Of a DNA stretch of 64,000 nt, positions 1 through 10,668 are shown piece after piece (position 1 is the first letter of the stretch; each line of letters starts with the position of its first letter). The notes under the pieces were generated by a model that searched no databases, was not told the DNA's origin, and saw only the letters and a program-made list of their open reading frames with translations. This stretch comes from Chamaelirium japonicum (Eukaryota; Streptophyta; Magnoliopsida; Liliales; Melanthiaceae): contig OX393549.1 of the NCBI GenBank assembly GCA_947650365.1, forward strand, positions 12,964,073 through 13,028,072, given 5' to 3'. A program made the translations under genes and the position numbers.

Positions 1-386
1 ATGGATGAGCTGAAAACCTCCGCTCTCTTATGTAGCATACTCGAGTAGTGACCCCTAGGGGGCCCGAGATGCTTTGGCACACTAGCTAGTGAGTAAGAAG
101 CCCCTTAAGAAAGTGATTGCCTAATAGCAAAGATAGGAAATGTCCATAATACCATTCCCCTCAAAAGGAGCACGCATAAGTCGAAACATCACCGTCCAAT
201 GTCAAGTAAGGCTTGGCAACAAACACATTTCTCATGGGTGAAGTGATGGGAATCTGAGTACACCCAGAGGATAGATGACTAGGTTTCACTGTTTGATCGT
301 TTGGATCGTGTGTTTCCATCGTTGGATCTTCCCAAAGACAACTATCCACCATCAGATTTGTTGGATGAGCTCTGATACCAATTTCT
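1..386 (-). mobile_element. Front part of a minus-strand LTR retrotransposon
   Basis: The reverse complement of 371-382 reads TGGTATCAGAGC, the usual primer-binding site matching the 3' end of initiator tRNA-Met in plant copia elements. Leader-like sequence runs leftwards from it, with a short open stretch (161-352) of unrecognised product. No LTR of this element is left: to the right the sequence changes at about 387 into the LTR of the next, plus-strand element. It is a broken fossil fragment and its family is not identified. Confidence 0.4.
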
Positions 387-666
387 AGGGTTCTTTGAAT
401 CCTAAGGAGGTGGGGGTTTCAAGCAAGGAGGAGAAGACAAGGTGTTGGGTGTAATCCATGATGTCTTTCCATCATTGCTAGTGAAACCCGAGCTTCGGCT
501 CATCGTGCCCGTGGACGTAGCCCAATTTGGGGTGAACCACATAAATCGGTGTGTCTCTTTTTTTTTGTGCTTGCTTGGTTTGTATTTCTTTCTCGTGCTC
601 ACACTCGCACACAGGTGTTTGTTTCATTTCCACACAAAGAGGAAAGATCAAGGACTTTTCCCATCA
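387..666 (+). repeat. Truncated 5' LTR of copia element 1
   Basis: This stretch matches the last 275 or so bases of the complete LTR at 4733-5612, both ending in TTTTCCCATCA. The primer-binding site follows after two bases. The left 600 bp of the LTR are absent and the edge abuts the minus-strand fragment at 1-386. Confidence 0.85.
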
Positions 667-668
667 AG

Positions 669-680
669 TGGTATCAGAGC
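669..680 (+). other. Primer-binding site (tRNA-iMet type)
   Basis: TGGTATCAGAGC directly follows the 5' LTR remnant. This 12-mer is complementary to the 3' end of plant initiator tRNA-Met and is the standard minus-strand primer site of copia elements. Confidence 0.85.
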
Positions 681-725
681 TAAGGTTTCGCCTACAAGGT
701 GTTCGATGAAAGTCTTGTGTGAGAA

Positions 726-3700
726 ATGGAGGCTAGTGTGAGTCGGATGGTGAGCTTAAATGGGAATAATTGGATGATATGGAAGGCAAAGATGGAAGAC
801 CTCTTGTATTGCAAGGATCTCTATGGGCCGGTTGAAGGTGACGAAGCAAACCCGGAGGGTACAAATGATGTTAATTGGAAAATGTTAGATCGTAAAGTCG
901 TAGGCTTTATTCGGCAATGGTTGGATGATACCGTGTTCCATCATGTATCCACCGAGACGTCCGCACATGCTCTTTGGAAGAAGTTAGAGAGTCTTTATGA
1001 AAGAAAGACGGCCGGAAACAAAGCATTTTTGATCCGGAAGCTAGTGAACTTGAAGTACAAGGAGGGGTGCTCCATAGCCGAACATTTGAACGAGATGCAA
1101 AGTGTGGTGAATCAACTTTTCTCTATGAAGATGGTGCTTGATGACGAGTTGCAAGCACTATTGCTACTTAGCTCGTTGCCGGATAATTGAGAGACGCTTG
1201 TGGTGTCGCTTAGCAACTCGGCTCCGGATGGGATTGTCACTATGAGTCAAGTGACCGGTAGCTTGTTTAATGAAGAGACAAGAAGATCTTCGGAAAATTC
1301 ACATTAGAAGCACTTGTTATGGAAAAGCGGGGGAGAAGCAAGAATAGAAAGCCTTACCATCGAGATGGATCAAAGGGGAGATCAAAGTCAAGGAAGGGCA
1401 TCAAATGCTACCATTGTGGCAAGGAGGGCCACATGAAGAGAGAATGTCGCCAATTCAAAAGAGAGCAAAAGAAGAACCACGATGAAGAGAAGAAAGAAGA
1501 GAAGTCTGCAAATGTAACTTCATCGGATAACGATATCATCATTGTGTGTGATGACAACTTTGTTGGTCTAGCATGTGACAACACTAGTTGGCTTGTTGAT
1601 TCGGGTGCATCATTCCATGTTACTCCACGAGCAGATTTCTTTGCATCCTACACATCCGGTGACTTCGGCCATGTTAGGAAGGGAAATGAAGGTATGTGCA
1701 AGATCGTCGGAAAGGGAGACGTGTGCTTGAAGACAAACCTTGGGTGCAAGTTGGTAATCAAAGATGTGAGGCATGTCCCGGACATCCGCCTCAACTTGAT
1801 CTCCACCGGCAAGCTTGATGACGAAGGCTATATCAACCATTTTGGTGGCGGACAATAGAAGCTCACAAAGGGTTCATTGATTGTAGCAAAAGGGAAGAAA
1901 GATAGTTCTCTCTATACCACGCAAGCAAGCCTATGCAAGATGGAGGTGAATGCGGTAGAGAAGAAGACATCCATCGAGTTATGGCACAAGAGGCTCGGTC
2001 ACATGAGTGAAAAGGGGATGCAAATCCTTGCAAGGAAGGAGCTTCTACCCGGTATTGGAGGTACATCTCTTGACACTTGTGATGATTGCCTAGAGAGTAA
2101 GCAACATAGAATCTCCTTCAAGAGAACTCCTCATTCTAGAAAGTCTCATGTTTTGGATGTAGTTTACTCTGACCTTTGTGGCCCTATGAAGGTTAGAACA
2201 CTTGGAGGTGCACTTTATTTTGTGACATTTATAGATGATCACTCCCGGAAGGTTTGGGCATTTGCATTGAAGTCCAAGGATCAAGTGTTGGACATCTTCA
2301 AGCACTTTCAAGCAATTGTTGAAAAAGAGACCGAAAGAAAGTTAAAGTGCATTCACACCGACAACGGCGGAGAATATTTGGGTCCCTTTGATAGGTATTG
2401 TGCCGAGCAAGGGATCAAGCATGAGAAGACGGTTCCCAAGACGCCTCAAGAAAATGGTGTTGCCGAGAGAATGAATAGAACCATTGTGGAAAGGATCCGG
2501 TGCATGCTCAGACATTCCAAGTTGCCAAGATCCTTTTCGGGTGAGGCAATGAGGACGGCGGTTGATTTGATCAATCTATCTCCTTCGGCTCCATTGAACG
2601 GGGATGTTTCGGACAAGGTTTGGTCGGGGAAGGATGTTTCCTATAAGCACTTGAAGGTGTTTGGTTGTAGGTGTTTTGTGCACATTTCCAAAGATGAGAG
2701 GTCAAAGCTTGACGACAAGGGGCAGCAATGCATCTTTATCGGCTATGCACATGAAGAGTTTGGCTACAGGTTTTGGGATCCGGTCAACAAGAAAGTGATT
2801 AGAAGTCGGGATGTCATTTTTCTTCAAGATCAAACTATTGAAGACCTTGAGAATGGTGAAAAACAAGAAGCCTTTGTTGATGATGTTATTGACATGGGGT
2901 TGGAGCCTTTACCCATGGTTCATAATGATGATGATGGAGATGAGCAAGCTAGTTCTAGTGATGTAGTTGATGAACAAGAGCCTACTAGTGATGGTGAACA
3001 AGAAGACCATATGGAGCAAAAGCCACATGTTGAGCCTCAAGTGAGGAGGTCCACTAGAGAGCATCAACCTTCAAGAAGGTATTCTTCAAATGAATATGTG
3101 TTACTCACCGACGGGGGAAAACCATAAAGCTACCAAGAGGCCTTAACACATGAGCACAAGGGTGAGTGGTTAAAAGCCATGAAGGAGGAGTTCAAATCCC
3201 TACATGAGAACCACACGTATGACTTGGTGGTTTTGCCAAAGGGTAAAATAGCACTCAAGAATAAGTGGGTGTACAAATTGAAAACCGAAGAAAATTGCTC
3301 ACATCCAAGGTACAAGGCACGGTTGGTTGTGAAGGGCTTCGGGCAAAAGAAGGGAGTTGACTTTGAAGAAATTTATTCTCCGGTAGTAAAGATGTCTTCA
3401 ATCCGGGTTGTTCTAAGCATTGCGGCAAGCATGAATTTAGAGATCGAGCAACTAGATGTGAAAACGGCCTTTCTCCATGGTGACTTGGAGGAAGAAATCT
3501 ATATGGAGCAACCGGAAGGGTGCAAAGTCAAAGGCAAGGAACATCTTGTGTGTAAGTTGAGGAAGAGCTTGTACGGCCTAAAGCAAGCTCCATGCCAATG
3601 GTACAAAAAGTTCGATACATTTATGATCAAGCAAGGCTACACGAGGACGACATCGGATCATTGCGCCTTCATGAAGAGGTTTGTTAGTGGTGATTTTATC

Positions 3701-4681
3701 ATTCTTTTACTCTATGTTGACGATATGTTAGTCGTTGGAAAGGATGCGAGTAAAATTGCAAGTTTGAAGGAGCTTGGCAAGTCCTTTGCTATGAAAGACT
3801 TGGGACCGGCAAAGCAAATTCTCGGCATGAGAATATCCCGAAATCGGAAGGAATATAAGATTTGGCTATCTCAAGAGCGGTACATTGAGAAGGTACTTGA
3901 GAGATTCCATATGGATAAGGCAAAGCCGGTTGGTACTCCACTTGGTAGTCACTTCAAGCTTAGCTCCAAGCAAAGTCCTACAAGTGAGAAAGAGAAGAAT
4001 GACATGAAGAAAATTCCTTATGCATCGGCGGTCGGCTCTTTGATATATGCAATGGTTTGCACAAGGCCCGACCTAGCTTATTCGGTCGGAGTTGTGAGTC
4101 GGTTCCTCTCGAATCCGGGTCAAGAACATTGGTTGGCCGTGAAGTGAATCTTACGGTATCTCAGGGGCTTTTCGAAAGCGTACTTGTGCTTTGGCCATGG
4201 AGAACCATTGTTACAAGGCTACACAGACGCCGATATGGCGAGAGATGTTGACACACGAAAATCCACATCGGGGCACTTGATGACATTTGCAGGAGGAGCG
4301 GTCGCTTGGAAATCAAAGTTGCAAAAGTGTGTGGCATTGTCGACTACCGAGGCCGAGTTCATAGCGGCAACGGAAGCTGGCAAAGAGCTATTGTGGATGA
4401 AAAGATTTCTACATGAACTTGGTCACAAACAAGAGCGGTATGTTCTATATTGTGATAGCCAAAGTGCAATACATTTGATTAAGAACTCGAGTTTTCACTC
4501 AAGGACCAAGCACATCGACTTGCGGTATCGTTGGATCCATGATGTGGTGGAACAAAAGAAATTACAAGTTGAGAAGGTACATACCGATGATAATGGATCG
4601 AATGTAATGACGAAGTCACTACCCAAGGAGAAGCACGAAGTTTGCACTCGTGCAGCGGGTTTGGTGATTTCTCTTTGTTAG
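726..4681 (+). pseudogene. Degraded copia gag-pol region of element 1
   Basis: Recognisable parts in order are: UBN2-type gag (about 726-1300); a CCHC zinc knuckle, CYHCGKEGHMKREC (about 1408-1450); aspartic protease with the active-site motif WLVDSGAS (about 1590-1850); GAG-pre-integrase (ELWHKRLGH); integrase core with HTDNGGEY (about 1980-2800); reverse transcriptase with the YVDD box (about 3180-3960); and RNase H with ALSTTEAEFIAATEA (about 4190-4680). The frame is broken in about four or five places, so no functional polyprotein is expected. Known family biology: cytoplasmic virus-like particle formation, reverse transcription and integration. Confidence 0.9.
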
Positions 4682-4732
4682 CCGAGGAAACGAGACATAG
4701 AGATCCCTCCTCATGGGTTTGGAGGGGGAGTT

Positions 4733-5612
4733 TGTTGGGTATCCATCCCCATAAGGACAAGACCCAAGTTCGGCATCGCATTTGTTCTCGGATCATTCTT
4801 GCAACCGGCCACTGCGTGGAACCGGCTCTGCAGGAGCTGATCTTTGAACATCTGCAGTAGTTGATGGAGTTGGAGTTGGAGTTTGGCTTATGTGTCTACA
4901 TAGAAGTTGTAGAGGAGTTGTCAAGCTTTCCAACGAATCCGGAATCGCTGAATTCTGATGAGTATTGAGGAAGATAAAGAGATCTGAAATCAGCCATGTG
5001 ATTACTTTCTGCACTCTGTTTCTAAGTGCAGATTTCAGTTATATGTTTGGAGCCGTTGGATCAATCTCTTAATCCAACGGTCCACTTGCTTCATCTGCTG
5101 GATTTAATCAACCTATGGGTTCTTGGGGGCCATAGAGAGAGCATTTTGGGGCTTGAGTGAAATTGGGGAGAGCACAAAAGAGGGGTTTTCTCTTGGAGAG
5201 AAAACCTGTGAGAGCAAAGAAGCATTCGTTGTTGCAGCCGAAGAAGAGAAAGGGGTAAGATCAAATCTTTCCTTTCCCTCCATTGATGGAGATGGTTCTT
5301 GAGATCCTCTTCTAGTTGAAGAGAGGGATTTCTTGGGTTCTTTGAATCCTAAGGAGGTGGGGGTATCAAGCAAGGAGGATAAGACAAGGTGTTGGGTGTA
5401 ATCCATGATGTCTTTCCATCATTGCTAGTGAAACCCAAGCTTCGGCTCATCGTGTCCGTGGACGTAGCCCAATTTGGGGTGAACCACATAAATCGGTGTC
5501 TCTTTTTTTTTGTGCTTGCTTGGTTTGTATTTCTTTCTCGTGCTCACACTCGCATACAAGGTGTTTGTTTCATTTCCACACAAAGAGGGAAGATCAAGGA
5601 CTTTTCCCATCA
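4733..5612 (+). repeat. 3' LTR of copia element 1 (880 bp)
   Basis: Starts TGTTGGGTATCC just after the polypurine tract and ends TTTTCCCATCA, giving the TG...CA ends normal for an LTR. The last third is repeated at 387-666. Confidence 0.88.
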
Positions 5613-6936
5613 GAATTAACATCGAAGAATTCATTGGATCTGATTTCTGAGGGCGCCAACAGATTCAAAGCATTGGATTTATCTAGAGAAGTATCTTTTT
5701 TTTATTAGAGTTTTTTCAGTTATTTAGGCATTTATTTAGTATTTTCGTCTTTTTTATTAAACAAAATTATGCACTCATGTAAACTCATATTGTAAGGGTT
5801 CCTAAGGGCATTAGGAGTCTTAACTTCATACACATTAGGAATACTAGTCCTATGGGATTTTATTCCATATTTTTAGAGCTTCATTTGCTTAAAATTATGC
5901 ACATGTCAAAACCCACTTTAAAAGGGTTTTCTTTATGTTTTAGGAGTCCTAGTCCTTAGAATATTAACCAACTAGGAGACCTACTCCTAATGATTTTTGT
6001 ATGGCTTGGAGGCTTATAAAAAAGCCCCAAAGTCCTCTCTTTTGATCATGTTTCTCTTTTGATCATGTTTTGATTAATGAAAACAATTGTTTCGGTACTA
6101 GTTTCTTCTTCGTGTGATTTGAAATACCCTCGGAGTGATTTTGTTGAACCAGAGCGAGTTCGGAGTGGTGTGAGGCCTCATTTATCATCATCAACTATTC
6201 TTCTCCTTTCTCACTGCGCTCATCATCCCCGCCAACAAACCATCACAAACCATTAACCCTCATCATCATCCGTCATTATAACCCTATAAATACCACCAGT
6301 TGAACATTAAATACATCTGAAACCCTATAATACCTTGTCCGAAATCCTTCAAACTTGATGTTAAAGAATCCCCTCTAAACCCTTATACAAAAAGCCCCAA
6401 TTTTCCGGATCGAATCGGACTCTAATTTTGGAAAATTTCCAAATCTGGAAACACAGTCCAGATGTGGTAATTACTTGATCTTTTCAAATCCAATGGTCCG
6501 ATCATGCCGAAACTTATGTACAATTTTCTTAACATCCATACCTACCTATCCACAACGTTTCATCGCAATCCGAAAATCTGAACTTAGTGAAAAGACAGAA
6601 ACAACCCTCCGCTGTCCTGAAATTTTGCACCTTCCCAAACCCAAAATTTCCACCTAGAGCGAGAATTCATGATGTTGGTAGGACCCCTGGTCCGTCCTAC
6701 ACCATGAAGATAATGCAAAGTAGTACCATCCACAATCTAGAAGATCACGAGATCCCACGGACGTAGAGCGACCTAATGGAATAAAAATGACTTGCAACAA
6801 GGGGGTCCCTAGTTCAAGGTCTTGTTCCGTAACTAGTCATGAACCCTACTCTGTTGAAGCACATGTTTGCCCATGGGAAGAAAAGAATTTGTTCCATTCT
6901 AGTTTTGGTTGTTTAATTTATAATTTACCCATTTTT
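5613..6936. other. Gene-free stretch, probably decayed LTR remnants
   Basis: No coding potential is seen. The part 5650-6230 looks like an LTR: an AT-rich start, a TATA-like box (CTTATAAAAAAGCC at about 6014-6027) and then a leader-like region. The part 6250-6660 has a different style that also resembles plant gypsy LTR text. Neither has recognisable ends or target duplications, so this is an impression rather than a call. Confidence 0.3.
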
Positions 6937-7260
6937 CTTCATAATCTATCATCTATGGAGGTGGTGATGATGTGAATCGAGACTTTTATTTTATTTTATT
7001 TTTTGTATGGAAGATGGAGATAATGGAATGGTGACTATGGATCAACAGATGAGTAGTATTAGTGGGTGGTAGTGGTGGTGGTGAGACAAAGCCGGTGCCG
7101 ACCTTGATAATGAAGATGGTTGTGGTACGGAGCAGGAAAAAAATCTAAGGATTGACGATAGTGATGGCGATGTGGATGTAGACTGGCTTCAGCCATCAAG
7201 GGAAAGTCCTCTTTCTTGGCCGGGGATCTCTTTCCAGAGTTGGCTTCTATCATTGATGTT
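6937..7260 (-). repeat. Direct-repeat copy A (leader of a minus-strand LTR element)
   Basis: This segment is repeated at about 7555-8040 in the same orientation, at roughly 80 percent identity by eye. On the minus strand both copies can be read as a related short peptide (shared AEA/AEACLHPHRHHY-like wording). Copy B is followed by a primer site and LTR at 8042-8495, so both copies are probably internal leader sequence of one broken minus-strand LTR retrotransposon. Confidence 0.6.
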
Positions 7261-7336
7261 GATCCGCTAAAACATAGGCCTTCCAGTGATTTCGGCGATA
7301 ATGAACTATTAACATAGAGACTTCAAATTTTTAGGG

Positions 7337-7543
7337 GGGTAAATTATAGTTTGACCCCCTAAAGTTTGGGTCTATTACAGTCAAATTCCTACATATTTTT
7401 TTGTAACTAACACCCATAAAGTTTGGAAAACAACTTTCTTTCACCCCCTCGCAAGGCACCCAGAGGCGTGTTAGTGTTACAAACAAGACTGTAGGTACAC
7501 AACTGTAATAACCCTCAAACCTCGTGGGGTCAATCTATATTTA
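7337..7543. mobile_element. MITE with about 50-bp inverted repeats
   Basis: The left end GGGTAAATTATAGTTTGACC is mirrored at the right end, whose reverse complement begins TAAATATAGATTGACC and continues with the same GTTTGGG...TTATTACAG pattern. Total length is about 207 bp with no coding capacity. It belongs to the same type as the better preserved copy at 26453-26708. Long inverted repeats starting GGGTAAATT suggest a Mutator-like non-autonomous element; the target duplication was not resolved. Confidence 0.7.
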
Positions 7544-7554
7544 AAACATTTTTT

Positions 7555-8040
7555 ATTTCGTAATCTATGGAGGCGATGTTGTGAATAATGCCTTTTTTTT
7601 ATGGAAGACAGATGACGGAATGGTGATGTGGATGAAGAGATAAATAGTGGGTGGTAATGAGATGGAGCCGGTGGTGACCTTTTTTTTTTAGGATCGGCAG
7701 GTGTCCTTAAACCTGTCAGTCAATGGCCCACTTTGGGCTCGGACCAATCCCTCTGGGAGTGGAGATCGACCCACTCGGCAGCTCCCACTTCACTCCTGGG
7801 TAAATCGAGGGGAGGCGGAGTCAAATCCACAACCTCCTCAACCAGCATAGACTGCTTTGCCAACTCTCCTATCCCTATTGCAACCTTGATGATGAAGATG
7901 GCGGTGGTACAGAGCAGCAACAAAATATGAAAAATGGTGATAGTGATGTCGATGCGGATGCAGACATGCTTCAGCGTTCGAGGGCAATTCCTCTTTCTTA
8001 GCTTGGAATCTCTTGCCAAAGCGAAACTGGAAGAATCCCT
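7555..8040 (-). repeat. Direct-repeat copy B, interrupted by a SINE
   Basis: It follows copy A (6937-7260) block by block, except for a 200-bp insertion at 7681-7881. Copy A therefore shows the pre-insertion state. On the minus strand it leads directly from the primer-binding site at 8042-8053. Confidence 0.6.
7681..7881 (-). mobile_element. tRNA-derived SINE
   Basis: Read on the minus strand, it has an A-box-like GGCAAAGCAGT (around 7850-7862) and a B-box-like GGATTTGACTCCG (around 7816-7829), about 30 bp apart as in tRNA genes. After some 120 bp it ends in a run of A (the T run at 7680-7689). It sits exactly at the point where direct-repeat copy B departs from copy A; the flanks share ACCT, which may be a short target duplication. 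RNA polymerase III promoter plus poly-A tail is the SINE signature. The family is not assigned. Confidence 0.72.
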
Positions 8041-8041
8041 T

Positions 8042-8495
8042 GCTCTGATACCACTTGATGCGAGGCGAAAGCGCGGGGAGAGATATGAGCACGTCAATCT
8101 CTGATTAAATCTTGGAATCCACCAAGGAATATAAACATGGAGCCCAACAGGGCTCTTAGAATCCACCAAGAAAGCAAAGGGAAGCCTCTTTGATCTATTA
8201 CGGCTATGATTAGAACTTCTAATCCAAATAGGACACGCTAAACAATTATAAAATGATCATTACATCCCGACTTGACCAATAACAAATCCAAATATAAAGC
8301 TAAACACTGACACATCCCGAAAGACTTGAAAAAATATAAAATAAACCAAAGAGGTAACTTTCGAATTTGTGCTAGGGATGTATCCAGCTCAGCATCAGGC
8401 CCTATAGCAGATTGGACTAATTTTTGTATCCACACTACCCATCCCCTTGACATCCCTATGGGAACAGCTACTATATGCATTTGGCCATAGTAACA
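8042..8495 (-). mobile_element. LTR and primer-binding site of a minus-strand LTR element
   Basis: The reverse complement of 8042-8053 is TGGTATCAGAGC. Three bases beyond it an LTR-like block runs from 8057 (TGATGCGAGG) to about 8495 (CATAGTAACA), giving TG...CA ends and 439 bp. No 3' LTR or coding domains were found to the left, so the element is a broken remnant. The direct-repeat pair at 6937-8040 would be its leader. Confidence 0.55.
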
Positions 8496-8638
8496 ATATT
8501 CTTTGAATTATTGAAAAATTCGCAAATAATTCACGAATTCAAGGGCAAAGGAATTATTCGGCAACATAGGTTAAACATGAGAACTCGCGAATAATTTACA
8601 AATTTCTATGTTTTTTTGTGTGCTACCTATTTTATTTT
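8496..8638. other. AT-rich spacer
   Basis: Short AT-rich stretch with CGAATAATTC-type repeats; no gene, RNA or element was recognised. Confidence 0.3.
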
Positions 8639-8968
8639 TGTAACATCCGCCCCAAACACACAAAATACTGTCTGCTTTACTCGTGCTCGCACAAGGACTT
8701 CCCAGCCCAGAGAGGTCACCCATCTTAGTACTACTCTCGCCTGAGTACACTTAACTACAGAGTTCTTATGAAATCCATAACGACGCACAGTTTTAAAACA
8801 CATCTTCTATGTTTGGAAGGGAAAATTTTATAAGTAGCTCAAGATCTCCTTCTCTCCAGGCCATATGGGACTAACTCGATAGCCTTGGACACCTCATCTC
8901 ATCTCATCCATCTTGACATCACAACCTCAAAAGTCTTAGCTCATGGCTATTGAATCTTGGTCGTCACA
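8639..8968 (-). mobile_element. Cassandra-type solo LTR (TRIM) containing 5S rRNA sequence
   Basis: A 330-bp block begins TGTAACATCC and ends GTCGTCACA. It is flanked on both sides by ATTTT, a perfect 5-bp target-site duplication (8634-8638 and 8969-8973). It contains about 95 bp closely matching plant 5S rRNA on the minus strand. LTRs of this size bearing a 5S domain define the Cassandra terminal-repeat retrotransposons in miniature. With no internal region or second LTR present, this is a solo LTR left by LTR-LTR recombination. Strand follows the 5S sense. Confidence 0.85.
8684..8780 (-). other. 5S rRNA-like domain inside the Cassandra LTR
   Basis: The minus strand carries the internal promoter core of plant 5S genes: a box A-like AGTTAAGTGTAC, then GCGAGAGTAGTACTAAGATG and GGGTGACCTC (box C), then GGGAAGTCCT. 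The 5' end of 5S rRNA is poorly kept and there are mismatches throughout, so it is not a normal 5S gene. In Cassandra elements this domain is known to be transcribed by RNA polymerase III. Confidence 0.82.
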
Positions 8969-9222
8969 ATTTTAGTTATAAGTATATATTTTTATATCTA
9001 TTAATATAGAATTACTAATGCAATAATATAATACATTTTGTGCTTTATGTTTCCGAACCTATCCCTAACTTATACAGAATCTTTCGGATATTTTCCGAAC
9101 TCCGAATTTTGCCCCCTCGTCGAATTATTCCTGAACGCCGAATTTGAGACTATGCATTTGGCTAGTTTGCATTAACGCCTATGATAAAAGCCAATTCAGT
9201 AGTGAAATTTTGGGGGGTTTAC
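8969..9222 (-). other. Start of the intron of the dioxygenase gene
   Basis: Reading the minus strand, the splice donor GTAAAC at 9222-9217 opens an intron that runs leftwards into AT-rich DNA and the Cassandra LTR. No acceptor followed by a dioxygenase exon was recognised. Confidence 0.4.
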
Positions 9223-9731
9223 CTGCATCCCAAGGGCAATTCCTCCGGGGCCGGGGGGTCAGGGGCCATCACACAGAACAGAGTGTCCCGCCAGTTCGCC
9301 GCCGGCGACTGGTACAGGTCGAAATTGCTATTGAAGACCACCTTCTTCCTCGAGTCACGCGTGTAGTGCTCCATTTTCACCTCGGCCGGCTGCTCGTTGA
9401 ATCCCCTCACCCGCTCCAGCATCCCGTCGAGCACCGCCGGCGGGATCCCGTGGCCGGTCACCTGGAAGAAGCCCAGCGTCTCGGAGGCCCGCCTCACCTC
9501 GGCCACGACCTCCTTCCGCCGATCACGGTCCCGCTCGACGCCGTGGAGATCGATGACGGGTATGTTGAGGCCTCGGGGGGCGTCGGGATTGGGGGTCGCG
9601 ATCGGGTCGTCGTCGGGCGGCTGGATGAAGAAGGTAGGGATCTTGGTGATGCCGGCGTCAACAAGGCCTTTGACGCCGGCTTTGGTCTCGTCGAATGCTT
9701 TGATCTCGCTGGCCCTGTCGTAGCCGGACAT
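9223..9731 (-). CDS. 2-oxoglutarate/Fe(II) dioxygenase, first exon (ACC-oxidase-homologue group)
   Basis: The open frame starts MSGYDRASEIKAFDETKAGV and holds the N-terminal dioxygenase domain (DIOX_N): IPVIDLHGV at about residues 56-64 and ETLGFFQVTGHGIP at about 84-97. It ends FNSNFDLYQSPAANWRDTLF and EELPLGCR. Wording, length (170 codons) and the end at a GCAG|GTAAAC donor match exon 1 of plant 1-aminocyclopropane-1-carboxylate oxidase homologues, cytosolic enzymes that oxidise diverse small molecules; true ACC oxidases differ. The iron-binding HxD...H residues lie in later exons, and none is visible in the 9.2 kb downstream on this strand, which is filled with repeats. Either the next intron is very long and leaves the window, or the gene is truncated. 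The exon itself is uninterrupted and strongly GC-rich, so recent function is plausible. The substrate cannot be told. Confidence 0.85.
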
Positions 9732-10099
9732 GGTTCACAGTTCCTTTCGCCTCGATCCGAGATTTTTTTTTTATTTTTGCGGATCCTCTGTGCGAGATTT
9801 GACAAGGGAAGTGAGACCTGCAGGAGAAAAACTTTGGTATACCCGTGATTTTAGATGAGGTGGCATCATGCGCATGTCGTGGTGGCTAAAATCATATAGC
9901 TATGAAATAATTGTAGTGGTGCTGAATTGATGATCAAGCGTTTGACCTGATCTGTTTGTGATACCAGTGATCTGGCATCATCGTTATATCATAGATATTC
10001 TCGAGCTGAAGCAGCAAGTTGGTTAATGAGGAAGATGACCGGCTACTACCGACTGACACTACTAGGGCTTTCACACAAAAAGATTATCATTATTGCTTA
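9732..10099. other. Upstream region of the dioxygenase exon
   Basis: Contains the presumed 5' UTR and promoter of the minus-strand dioxygenase. No clear TATA box or other gene was recognised. Confidence 0.35.
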
Positions 10100-10484
10100 G
10101 AGCATCTTCAGTCGTAACTCCAAAATGGAGGTGAAAATCCCTCCAATCATCATCCATTTCCACATCTATTTTGGAGATTCAAATTTTTAGCCTCCATATT
10201 TGGAGGTATTTGGAGGTCAACTTGGATAACACTGTTCATCATACTTAATGTCAAAAATATCATTTGCCTTTTTCCTCTTTTATCTCATTTGATATTCCTA
10301 ATCATGTATATAGATAGAGTTTTTTAATACAAAATGGGGATATAAAATATAGTTTTTTAATATAAATTAAAGAGAAATAAAGTATGGCGGTTTGTGATGG
10401 GAGTGCATGTGTTTGCAAATCAACGTTATCTCTATTTTGGAGGTCATGTGGTCTCCAAAATAGAGTCTGCCATTGGAGATCCTC
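10100..10484. mobile_element. MITE with imperfect inverted repeats
   Basis: The left end GAGCATCTTCAGTCG...CTCCAAAATGGAG is mirrored on the right (reverse complement GAGGATCTCCAATGG...CTATTTTGGAG). The body is AT-rich, about 385 bp, non-coding, and holds the words CTATTTTGGAG and TTTGGAGGT several times. It resembles the common plant GAGCATCT MITEs. No clean target duplication was read. Confidence 0.6.
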
Positions 10485-10668
10485 TTTGGGACTCAGCATG
10501 TGCATCATCGTCTAGCTAGCGAAGGCCCAAAGCTGGTTTAGTTTTAAAGTGCCCAGCCATAGCTGGCCCCAACAGAACACCTTTCGCCTCCTCGAATTAC
10601 AATACTGGGTTCTATAGGATCCGGGTAGCCAGCTCAGTGTTGAAATACTGACAAATAAAGTCAAGCAG

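Larger units (their letters stand above)
387..5612 (+). mobile_element. Copia element 1 (Tork/TNT1-like), broken
   Basis: A Ty1/copia retrotransposon with parts in the order gag, protease, integrase, reverse transcriptase, RNase H. A tRNA-Met primer-binding site lies at 669-680 and a polypurine tract (TGGAGGGGGAG) at about 4720-4730. The gag and Pol wording is closest to the tobacco Tnt1 / Tork branch (from memory). The 3' LTR is complete, while the 5' LTR keeps only its last 280 bp. The coding region is interrupted about four or five times, so this is a dead copy. The two LTR remnants are still very similar, so it is probably not ancient. Target duplications cannot be read because the left end is lost. 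Confidence 0.93.

Noticed and set aside
8684-8780. A functional 5S rRNA gene
   Set aside because: The 5' end is poorly conserved, there is no tandem array, and the sequence sits inside a TG...CA block with a 5-bp target duplication, so it is a Cassandra LTR.
9144-9848. Plus-strand open frame of 234 codons
   Set aside because: Antisense shadow of the GC-rich dioxygenase exon, which has clear family motifs on the minus strand.
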